NCBI GenBank assembly: GCA_001931875.2
Contig: MSJH02000711.1
Span: 1-31,205 of the forward strand
Length of the DNA stretch: 31,205 nt
From: Byssochlamys sp. IMV 00236
Lineage: Eukaryota > Ascomycota > Eurotiomycetes > Eurotiales > Thermoascaceae
Direction: 5' to 3'
The position numbers and the translations under genes were made by a program. Shown here in pieces: positions 1-9,157 of this stretch. The notes beneath the pieces are model-generated. The model was given only the letters and a program-made list of their open reading frames with translations, had not been told where the DNA came from and ran no database searches. How positions within the stretch are numbered: position 1 is the first letter of the stretch; the number at the start of each line of letters is the position of its first letter.

Positions 1-35
1 ACAGAAAGAAGAAAGGGGAAAGAGATAGAGAGAGA

Positions 36-72
<37 letters not shown>

Positions 73-377
73 CACGAATACAAATTAGCTTGACTCAATT
101 TCATTACTTTAGTAACTGTCTTGTTTCCAAAAATAATCTGCTTGACTTTATTTAAACTTGAACCTTGTAGTCTTTTAATACTCTTTTTTATTTGCTTTTT
201 TTTCTTGCACAAAGTCAATGCTTTTCTACACTCCTTATCACTAAATACTTTCATTATACTTCTTGAATACCCCTCTCGATATTCTTCTATTTAAACCCAT
301 ACCAGTCCTTTAATTTCACTGATCATTACTCAAGCATACATCACATACACACACACATAAATATATATATACATAGA
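1..377. other. Gene-less left edge and bHLH gene upstream region
   Basis: No open gene is visible here. The stretch starts with purine-rich sequence, then a GT dinucleotide repeat, then AT-rich DNA with pyrimidine tracts. A weak TATA-like TATTTAAACC lies around 288-298, about 80 bases before the bHLH start codon, and CA and TA repeats lie just before that codon. The region probably carries the promoter and 5' leader of the bHLH gene, but no specific operator can be named. Confidence 0.5.
39..71. repeat. GT dinucleotide microsatellite
   Basis: About sixteen uninterrupted GT units sit close to the left window edge. A repeat of this kind is a common assembly breakpoint. Confidence 0.95.
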
Positions 378-1469
378 ATGAGCCAACAACAACAACAACA
401 GCAACAGCAATCTTTAACCAATACTAATACTATTAATAGCACTAATACAACAACTAATAATACTGATTATCAGACCAATTTCAACATGTCTTGCCCTGTT
501 ACCAAGCTTGATCTTCCTGATCAATCTGTAGCTTATACAGGTAACATACTAATACTAAAGACATCATATCTGTAGCACATGAACTCACATTGAATATAGG
601 TGCTACCTTTTACGTCTCGCCACTAGCGACTACAACAACAGCAGCTCAGACGACACCGTCTTATTTTTACGACTCTGCTTCTGTTCAGCAACCATTTACA
701 CCTGCAAATAACAGGGTAACCATTTCTCCTTCTTCTATCATGATCCAAGAGCCTCCTATGTTGGTTGCTTCTTCTTCATCTACTACCACAGCCTCTACCA
801 TGTCGTCTTCCTCGGTTGAATTCTTAAATGAGGCATTTGCAAAGGCAACTTCTTTGCCAGAGTCATTCTATCCTGAATTCTTACAATACTCCAAGGAGAC
901 CTATGAGCAATCTACTGGAGGTGGTCCCCACCGTAAGAAGCAAAAGAGTCATCACTCTACAAAGGGTAAAAAGGAAGATGATCACTCTGATGAGGATGTG
1001 AACCCGTAAGTGTATACAAAAAGTCATTTATTAATGTGGTACAAATCATTCTCTTTTCCCTAGGAATGGTTTATCATCTTCCGAACTTCGAAGGCAAATC
1101 CATATTCAATCTGAGCAAAAAAGAAGAGCTCAGATTAAGGATGGGTTCGAAGAATTAAGAAATGAGTTGCCTGCCTGTTTGAACAAAAAGATGAGCAAAG
1201 TCGCTTTATTACATCGCAGTAAGACATGCTTTTTTTTGTTTTTGTTTTGTACTTATTTTTTTCTATAGCTGTTCAACATATTCAGCATCTTAAAGACACA
1301 CAAATGTCTATCTTGTCAGAATTAGAACGACTCGTTCATGAAAACGAGCAACTTCGAAAGTAAGTCAGACTGTTTATTGGATAATAATGACTTATTATTT
1401 AGTAGGTTTCAAGAAAATGTACTTCAAAAGCAAGCATTGGAAAACATGTATAGCATGACCAACATGTAA
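378..1469 (+). CDS. bHLH-leucine zipper transcription factor
   Basis: Five exons are inferred: 378-540, 600-1005, 1064-1218, 1269-1359 and 1406-1469, all with GT-AG introns and consistent phase, giving 292 residues. The first half is low complexity: polyglutamine after the start, then Asn/Thr- and Ser/Thr-rich stretches and a basic segment (HRKKQKSHHSTKGKK). The C-terminal third is a bHLH domain. Its basic region reads ELRRQIHIQSEQKRR, giving the His-x3-Glu-x3-Arg spacing of class B factors that bind CACGTG E-boxes. Helix 1, a loop and helix 2 follow, running into a leucine zipper with heptad-spaced leucines. The fold resembles the Max/Mlx group, so a nuclear, dimerising DNA-binding regulator is expected. 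Which genes it controls cannot be told. The last exon has two possible in-frame acceptors (see findings). Domain call is firm; exact orthology is not. Confidence 0.9.
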
Positions 1470-1864
1470 AAGAGCAACTCAAACAAACAGCAATTATATA
1501 TACAGCAAGTGATCTCTTTCTCTTTTTCTTATTTTCTCTTTCAATTATATATACACATTGACAACCCACCTCACACATAATTGATGAATCCTCTCCCCTT
1601 TTTTTTCTTCTTCTCCCCCCTTTGTTTAATTTTGCATTGACTTTTTTTTTGTTTTGCATCTTGGGTATTAAAGTAGCCTTTACTATTATAATTTTTATAT
1701 ATATTTTACAGTTTTGATAAATGATAGCACTTGGGCCTTGTTACTAAAGTAACCATGGTGCACAGATAATGGTTGAAGCACATACCTTGACAACTGCAGC
1801 ACATTGTGTGACAACATAATTTTTATACAATATATGTTGTATCACACACCACGTGAAACAAACT
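1470..1864. other. Convergent intergenic region, no gene seen
   Basis: This is the shared 3' region of the bHLH gene and IML1. It is pyrimidine-rich on the plus strand with several short TATATA stretches. An exact CACGTG E-box lies at 1849-1854, just past the IML1 stop codon. I see no supported coding exon; a short minus-strand frame at 1399-1659 is a low-complexity by-product. Confidence 0.6.
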
Positions 1865-4800
1865 TTAGTGTGTGATATTGTCTTCAAAGTCATGCTCTGT
1901 TGTCTCCACAATAGCACTTGAATTTTCATAAACCCAAGCTGCGTGCTCTGATACTCCTTGTAAAAAGTGAGCCCGTGTTGTTTCCCAAAACTCGGTCAGC
2001 CACTGAACATCGGAGCAATGCTCCTGAAATTTAATGCGCAGAGTGTCTGGATGCTGAGCATTCGTTTGTCGGCGACTAAGTGCCGGCGTATGGTTTGCAT
2101 GCAATCGATTGTTCACCCAAAAGAATCCTTCCTTGTTTGGGCGGATCTGGACAAAGGCAACCCCCGATCGATGGATGTATTGATCGTACTTGTAGACATC
2201 CTTGATGTATGAGTACTGCAGATCGACATGCTCGGCCTTGGCAAATTTCAAATCGGCTTCTACGTCAAGAACAAAGTCCAAGTGGCGCACAAGAGCAATC
2301 TCGTAAAACTGTGTAGGTACATCAATCTTGGCGGCTGTCATCAGTTCTTCCACTGATGGTGGTGATACGGCCAAGGGAATCGGCACCGGACATTGGAAAG
2401 GGTTATCGTTCTCAGAGTCCTCATAGGCTTGTTCAACTGATCCTTCAACAAGTTTCAACCCACATCGTTCTGCTTGACGTCCCCAGTTTTGAACTAATTC
2501 TTGAATGAGCTGAGCAGTACATCCAAGCCAATTGATTTGGAAGTGGTAGCAGTTTTTAGGGTTATGGATAATGTCATAGTGCAAAATAGCCGTCTCTCGT
2601 CTGTCACTCTTCTTGTATGGATCAACATCGATGATCATTGACTGAGACATGTGGAATTCAACACGCTTATTGGATGTTGCCGTGCTTGACTGGCTGGGTA
2701 CCTGCTTGAGTTCTTGATTGTTTTCATTCGTATGATGCGTCTTGCGTGCTGTTGTTGTCGTCTTTGACTTTTTCTTGTCAACTGCAAATTCTTCATGTAG
2801 CGTATAGAAATAGTTGCCATCTAGGAAGCTGTGGCGTTTGGTCGCTGAGACAAACAATGGTGGTTTTCGCTGCATGAGTGAGTTGCCAAATTGAACCGCT
2901 TGTTCGCGTGTGGTGATATCTTCAAGCTGGCTGATCAGCCAGTCTACACATTCGCTACCCGTGAAAACATCGTGATACATTTTAAAATGCCAACGTCGGT
3001 CCATAATCTTTAACCCTCCTCTTGGATCCTGCATAGCCGCTGCTATATCCTTTGTCTTGGATTCCTTTGTCAACACTGTGAACCAATGACTCTTTGACTC
3101 TGGTAAGCTTGTGGGATTTGTTCTGACGGCGTCGCTGGCTACATAGGCCGAAGGATCCATCGTGGTCAGTCGAATACCAAGGTCAGAAATTTCCCTTTTC
3201 CTTTTCTTTTGCAGCTCTTCGCGCTCCTCAGGTGTCAGCCATTTTGCCTTGCGCATGTTTTGTACCCATAACTCAAACAGGGCAATTCGCTTTTCTTCTT
3301 CGTCCAAGTGGTCATGAAGCGCAGCAGGGAACGTAATGTTTGTCGGCAAGGTCTCTCGAGGTATGAGTATGAACCGTGCACGCCAGAACCTCAGATTGTC
3401 CGTCAACTCCTCCTGGTATCCTGCGACGAGATGGTCCAAGTAATTCCAGGCATAGAGTAAACTAGGATAGTTAAATGTCACAGACTTTGGACGATACATG
3501 GGCATGTTCTTGGGCCATATAGTGCATTGGTAATTAATCTTGTTGATATCAAAGTCAATGATTCGAACATATCTTCTTACTTCCACGTTTTGACCAGAGG
3601 AGTCAAATGTTAGCTGATGAACTTGGTGTCCCATCGACAGCCACCACACCATATGCTTCCATCTCATTTTTTCGCCTTCTTCTTGCTGATGTTGCTGTTG
3701 CTGTTGCTGCTGCTGTTGGTCTGTGCTTATTGCTCCGGTCTGTGCGAGTTTCGCGTTACTCATAGTTGTCGTCCCGCTAGAAATGGTATTGTTGCTGCTC
3801 CGCACATCCTTGTCCTTGCCCAAGAGACTGCCCCCTAGAGCAGAGATAGGCGCAGCAGGTTCCTTTGGCTTTGTGCCTTGTGAACTTCCTGTGATGTCGA
3901 CAATAATTTGAAATCCTTGAGCTAATCGTTGACTCAACATTTCGATTAACAAGTTTTCGGTCTTTTTGTGTTCTGACAGGTTTTGGTCGCCTGCTTGATA
4001 CAGATTGGCGTCTTCGCTGGCTGATACAGTATACATATAATGGTTGTACCGTGCTGCAAGTTCCTCGTTTGATGGAAAATAATCTGTAGTGAGAGGTAAG
4101 CAAGCTGGCGTGACTAATGATCGCCAGTGGACAACTGGTCCATCAAAGCTTGCGGCTTTAGGTAGAGCGTGCTGCCAGCGCCGCAAATGAGAGGTAAACA
4201 GGTTTGGATTGTCCGAAGGGTTGCATGGGTTGATCAGAATATACTTACAGGTTCGATTCAAGGTATGTGAAGGTGAAGATCGATTGACGCTTGTGCGCAA
4301 CACTAGGTCACTATTACCTGACTGCTTGTGAATTGAAGGTAAACTCCGTGGTGAGTGGTTCGTCTTGTTTGTCGTTGTTGACGTTCTATTGTTCATATCA
4401 CCTCTCAGCTTAATTGGCACCGGGTCGACCGTGCTACTACTGACAACAACAGCATCATCGTCCTCTCCTCGATCAAATGGTAGGTTCATCGAGACTGATG
4501 CGTATTTGCCGTCGGTACTGTTCATTGTTCCTCTCCGTAGCGATCGAAAACGGTCATCTTTTGCATATGTTGGCGATGGCTCTGAGCCTTTAAGTTCTTC
4601 TTTTCTATCCAAAGGGCCTTTGGTACCCATCGATTGTGAGATAATAGAAGGTATACGACGCTGTTCTCCAGTGTAATGCCAAGTCTATCAAAGGAAATGG
4701 TATAAGCTTTATCTGTTTCATTTAAACCTTTTTTTTTTTTTTACCGTGGTTGATTTATGTCGGCTACTTGCGTTCTTCCAAAACTCGTTGGCATTCTCTA

Positions 4801-6723
4801 GTTTTTCGGGGCTATCTTCTGGACTCCTTGCGTTATGAAAAGTCTTTATCATTTTCGTTGCCGAAACAGGTTTTTTATAAAATCGCGGTTCTGGGGTACT
4901 CTTGAAGAGACTAGCATCGTAAGTCTCATAGGCACGCCTTGAGTAACTGGAGGTTATTTCGCTATTTGCTGCTAAAAAGGACGATCTTCGTATACTTGTG
5001 GATATATTAGCAGACCTTGAAAGGTAAGTGGTTGTCTCTTCATGACTTGAAGTCATCTTTTCGGTCAAGCTACTACTACTCTTTTGAGGCCGTATAGATT
5101 TTTGATGTTCAGACAGGTAAGGTACAGAAATTCCTTTGAGATCATGTTCCATAATACCCATCATCTGAAGTTCATACATTTTACATCTCGTTTTAAACTT
5201 ATCCTGCTTCAAGAACCGACCTGTTTCATGATGGTAAAAGCTGCAGTCGACCCAATGGGGAACATTAAAGTACTTTTTGGTTGGTTTATCGTCATTATCC
5301 TGATAAAGAGGGTCCATATAGCCAAGTACCTTTGCCGTCGTCGCTGATTTTTCAGGCGATGCACCAAAGTTTGTAAACTGTTTCCTATTCTCGTTTTCAT
5401 CTATAGCCAAAGGCGCGTCCATATAGTACATAAGTGGTGTGATATGTAAAGGAAGGGGCGATAGACACACAAGGTCCATAGCAATTCCATTGTCTGTCAT
5501 CCTTTCGTTTGTCAATCGCAAAAGTTTTTTATTCACTGAAAATTTGCCTACACCAGGCGTGATCAGAATGATGGACAGACCCGTTCGCATCAGATCGCGA
5601 TCAACATAGTGTTTGTCAAAGGGATTCAATGCTAGATTGATGGCTTCGAGCACATTGCCTTCAAAGGCCATCGATATTTGACCACTCATCACTTGTCGTC
5701 CATCTGGTTCTGATCGCAAGAGAACAGTAGGCTGAAAATTTGCTTGCTCTTTCTTGAGCTGACCAATGATCGACATCCAGTCGTCTGATGTCTCCCAGTC
5801 TGCTAATACCTTGTAAAAGTCCTTATAGTATCTTCCATCCTCTGCCTTGTTTAATAATGGATCTCCGTTGTGAGCTTCATAAAAAACACGGGTGAACAAG
5901 ACGATGGATACGACATGGTTCGCTCCTTCTTCTTTCCAGCGACTAAAAAGTTGAGGCAGAAAGTTGCTGACTGCCTTTTCAAAATAGAGTTCCCCGTCTT
6001 CATCAAATTCCCACATCTCTTTAGACATTTGTATAAACAAAAAGTACTTGGCTGAGGCTGACCGAAATATCAATCGTGTATGCTCTGTGATATAGCCTGA
6101 GGTAATTTCCTGCCTAGCTCTGAACATTCGCTTGACGGTAGCTTTTATAGATCCTGCAAAAAGAATCTTTTTTTCAAGATAAGCGCAGGTACTTTTGAGA
6201 CTTTGTTGTAACCTCCACATGTCACTTCGACTTAGATATTGTTCTTTAAATGCCAGTTCGATATGATCAACTGAAACAGATGTGGGATCAATCTATTAAA
6301 TAAACTTTAGTTATAACCTTTCTTATATCCTTTTATTTACCAGCTCCACATAGACTTCCTGTCTTGACCTTAAATTAAACCGATCTGCTAAATCTTTGGA
6401 TATAGAAAGCTTTCATTGTATGTTTAGTTTTTTCTTTTTTCTTTTTTGAATGCATAATTAAAGTAATTTACTTGCAATTGCTTTGTCAAGCTCTCTTTAT
6501 CTGGCGCATATCCTTTAACAATAACATACTCTGTGGCCTCCTGTTCTTGTGTTTGCTGATCTTTCTCTTGCTCGGGTGGACAATGAATTCTCAACAGTTG
6601 ACCATCTCTGAAATTAGGGAATATCTCTGGATTCACAATAGCATCATTATGGTGAGTCAAACCAAGATCGTGAATCCACAAGACAATTGGTTTATTAGAT
6701 AACAAAAAGCCCTTGGGTGGCAT
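1865..6723 (-). CDS. IML1: Iml1/DEPDC5, GATOR1 (SEACIT) subunit
   Basis: Four exons on the minus strand are inferred: 6723-6472, 6409-6341, 6292-4745 and 4684-1865. All junctions are phase 0, giving about 1562 residues, close to yeast Iml1 and human DEPDC5. The N-terminus (MPPKGFLLSN, then a segment ending FNLRSRQEVYVEL) and the motif FKEQYLSRSDMWRL are typical of the family. A DEP domain lies near residues 1175-1255 (DRRWHFKMYHDVFTGSECVD), followed by the conserved C-terminal region. Linkers are Ser-rich around 470-590, with a polyglutamine run near residue 940. Iml1 with Npr2 and Npr3 forms GATOR1, the GTPase-activating complex for Gtr1 that turns TORC1 down on the vacuole under amino-acid shortage. 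This is known for the family and inferred here. The last exon, 2820 bases without an intron, is unusually long for this window. Confidence 0.93.
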
Positions 6724-6882
6724 TTTTTATTATTGTTACTCTAAAAGAGCATAAAGTGAGACAGTCAGAATTGAGAGGGGAGCAAATTGGGTTCAAACAC
6801 CGTTATGAAAAATTTAGTAGCCACAAAGCGAAGAATAAATGTTGAAGTGGGAACTTGTATAGTTTATTTTTATAAGACAGAG

Positions 6883-7464
6883 CTATTGCTGTCTTGCAGG
6901 CCTTGATTGGGGCACAGAACAAATGCTTTCTACAATTGATATAGATTGTCTTAATGTGCTTGCCAGATCATTTAAACCTTCTGGACTGTCCTTCAATTCC
7001 TCAATCCACTGCTTCACTTCGGAAGGAAGTCTAGATGAGATAATCTCCTGCACATCATATAGGTTATGATCAGGATACTCCCATCTATACTTCACTTCTA
7101 CTGCACTGTCAGTCAGGAGATGCTTACTAATATAAGAAGGGCATCCAATCTTGATAGATTCTTTCGTTCTAGCTTTCTTGGTGGATACCTCGCTTTCTTT
7201 CTTTTCTTGAGCTTTCCTGCATGGTCACATTGATATTTGATGGTATGCAATCTCAAAGGGGCTACAAGAGGTTGATCAAGAAAAGGTTTTGCTTTTTTTG
7301 TTAGTCCAGCTTTGGTGAAGGTTCCAGTTAGCATGTTTCTGGGCAATATTGCTGAACCACTCTTCAAATCCTGCCTCGTTAACAAAACGAATGGCGACAA
7401 CTTCATCATAATATTCAGGAATGATGCGGGTGATGAGATTGTCGTTGATATTAATGACAGGCAT
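6883..7464 (-). pseudogene. Frameshifted FAR1/MULE-type zinc-binding domain relic
   Basis: Three overlapping minus-strand frames together look like one domain. The first (from ATG 7464) starts MPVININDNL and contains a WF...W segment. The second carries HTIKYQCDHAGK. The third carries SIKIGCPSYI, then a tryptophan and histidine region (YRWEYPDHNL), ending ARQQ at 6883. Cys-x-His followed by GCP, then Trp and His, is the spacing of the WRKY/GCM1-like zinc-binding fold found in FAR1-type and MULE transposase DNA-binding regions. The first shift is at an A7 run (7293-7299) and the second near 7210-7216 (GGAAAG). No DDE core follows, so this is a standalone domain of under 200 residues, either a decayed transposon piece or a lineage gene family copy. 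Sequencing error in the homopolymer could explain the first shift but hardly the second. I see no clean intron solution. Confidence 0.6.
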
Positions 7465-7600
7465 AGTTACTAGAAAAACGCGTAAAATACAATAATTAGG
7501 ATTTTCGAAACCAGGTATAAAGTCACTCTTTTTCAATAAATTGCATAATGTTTATAAAGAAGAAAGCACTTCATTTATTGGATTTTAGCTTAAATAAATA

Positions 7601-8452
7601 TTAGCTTGTTAATAAAATGATTTCTACACAAAAGAATACAATCAAGATGACCACAGTGGCCAGAATGACTATTAGTTTATAATTACAATTCTTTTTATGC
7701 AGTAAGCCCACTGGTACTTTCTCGATCAAGTCCAAATTATCACCAATCACATAGACAAAGTCACCTTCATGCAATATCAGTGGCCATCGTCGTCTGTATC
7801 TTTCAAAGATAATATTGAGCTCATTGCGTAGTTCCGATAGCACTTTACATGTATTGGCTAATACTTGAAGATCTTTATGAATATCTTGAACTGTGCTCAT
7901 CCACTGTTGTATCCGTTCATCATTCGTCCTTTCTCCTCGTTGGAGTAATATCTGTACAGGTAATGGAGGTGAAGTCGATTGAAACACCTGTTCGATATCG
8001 ATTGCTGGTTGAATCTGTTTGATTTGCTCCTCAAAAAATAACGAAAATCGTCTCTGATTATCCAAGACGATGGCCATGTACATCTCTATGAGTGTCTTGT
8101 AAGACTGAATCAGATGTTTGAACTTTCTGTTTCGCACATCCAAGTCACTTAACCATGGTTTAGATGGCTCCAGGCTTTGAACAGCACAACGAATAGAGTG
8201 TAAAAACTTTTCTGCAGCTTGGACATCGCGTGTTAGCACTTTTCTACATGACACTTGTTTTTGATGTATGCTTTGTTGATAAATAATTGTATAAGCATCT
8301 TGTATCTCTTGGATCAAGCGATGACATTGATTGATATGAAGTGTAGTATGCTCCACAATAATATTAAACTCAAGCATGGAATCCAAAGTTTGTAGTAAGT
8401 GATCTCGATCATTAGACAAAGTTAGATCCAAGTATTGCTTTTCAGAATTCAT
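7601..8452 (-). CDS. Divergent syntaxin-like tail-anchored membrane protein
   Basis: A single exon codes for 283 residues. The body is almost entirely predicted helix. The region around residues 20-155 looks like a three-helix bundle of the syntaxin Habc kind, and the third helix (RNRKFKHLIQSYKTL) resembles Habc helix C. A Pro-rich linker follows, then a helix where a SNARE motif would sit (residues about 180-220). The C-terminus is a basic/Cys segment (LLHKKNCNYK), then about 22 hydrophobic residues ending at the stop, the layout of a tail-anchored protein inserted after translation. The putative SNARE stretch lacks a convincing heptad register and central glutamine, and is broken by RRRWP, so a fusion role is doubtful. 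It could be a degenerate Qa-SNARE or an unrelated tail-anchored protein. Its relation to the relic immediately downstream seems accidental. Confidence 0.6.
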   Translation of the reverse strand: MNSEKQYLDLTLSNDRDHLLQTLDSMLEFNIIVEHTTLHINQCHRLIQEIQDAYTIIYQQSIHQKQVSCRKVLTRDVQAAEKFLHSIRCAVQSLEPSKPWLSDLDVRNRKFKHLIQSYKTLIEMYMAIVLDNQRRFSLFFEEQIKQIQPAIDIEQVFQSTSPPLPVQILLQRGERTNDERIQQWMSTVQDIHKDLQVLANTCKVLSELRNELNIIFERYRRRWPLILHEGDFVYVIGDNLDLIEKVPVGLLHKKNCNYKLIVILATVVILIVFFCVEIILLTS

Positions 8453-8778
8453 TGTTTTTAAATAAATATATTAACACAAAAGAAGAGAACTCTCTCTCTC
8501 TCTTTTCAAGAATAAAGTTGGGCTTAGCTACGGTTTTATTGTTAAAATAAGCGTTCTCTTGTAAATAAGCTATGCATCCTCTCCATACATTCACCACTCG
8601 TCTCTCTTTCTCTCTCATTTTGATATATATACACATGTATACATATAGAGAGAAGCCAAATAGACACATACAAATACAATATTCCATTTCCTTTGCTAAA
8701 AGTGTCTGTGTGGCTTGGAAATACAATTTCCATATTATAGCAGACCTTGTCTTTTTTTTTTTCTACAACTCATAGATC
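8453..8778. other. Divergent promoter region
   Basis: This stretch separates two divergently oriented genes. It contains CT/GA-rich tracts near 8490-8505 and 8600-8615, a TATATATACACATG stretch near 8624-8640 and a T13 tract just before the plus-strand start. No gene is supported; the frames that cross it are low complexity. Confidence 0.5.
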
Positions 8779-9060
8779 ATGGGCAAAAGTGCAAAATTCT
8801 ACAAGCGTCCAACAAAAAAAGAAAAGGAAGGTCAAGCACTAAAGAAATTAGCTGAACCTTCTGTCATTTCAAAGAATAAAACAAAAAATTCAATAGTTCT
8901 ACAAGCAGCACAGGCAGCATTAGCAAACAAAGATCAAATGGATCTTGATAAGCAACCTGAAAAACCAAAGCAAGAGAAGAAAAAGACAGATATACCAGAT
9001 TATGTAGACCTGTTTTCAGGGAAAAAGACATATAAAAAAGTACCAGCAAAGAGAAAATAA
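8779..9060 (+). CDS. Small basic, probably nuclear protein of unknown function
   Basis: A single exon of 93 residues starts MGKSAKFYKRPTKKEKEG and ends KKVPAKRK. It is lysine-rich (above 20 percent), has no hydrophobic segment and shows two basic patches that could act as nuclear or nucleolar localisation signals. An aromatic/acidic motif (DIPDYVDLFSGKK) near the C-terminus looks like a short conserved peptide. The architecture recalls small fungal ribosome-biogenesis or chromatin-associated proteins beginning MGKSAKF, but I cannot name the family. The start is chosen because it follows a T-rich leader directly and no earlier in-frame ATG exists. The stop codon is nested in an AATAAA signal at 9056-9061, and the 3' end faces Argonaute 97 bases away. 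Confidence 0.75.
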   Translation: MGKSAKFYKRPTKKEKEGQALKKLAEPSVISKNKTKNSIVLQAAQAALANKDQMDLDKQPEKPKQEKKKTDIPDYVDLFSGKKTYKKVPAKRK

Positions 9061-9157
9061 AGCACGCTTTTTATTCAATTTGTTATAGAACAAAGCTAAA
9101 TTTTTTCAATTTGAAGTTTATGCAATGAAAAAGTTCATACTGAGATTATTTTTTGGT

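Noticed and set aside
1744..1929. Small minus-strand frame beside the IML1 stop
   Set aside because: Overlaps the end of IML1 in another frame and has no protein-like features.
4240..4265. tRNA B-box-like GGTTCGATTC
   Set aside because: It lies in the IML1 coding exon, with no A box, acceptor stem or cloverleaf around it.
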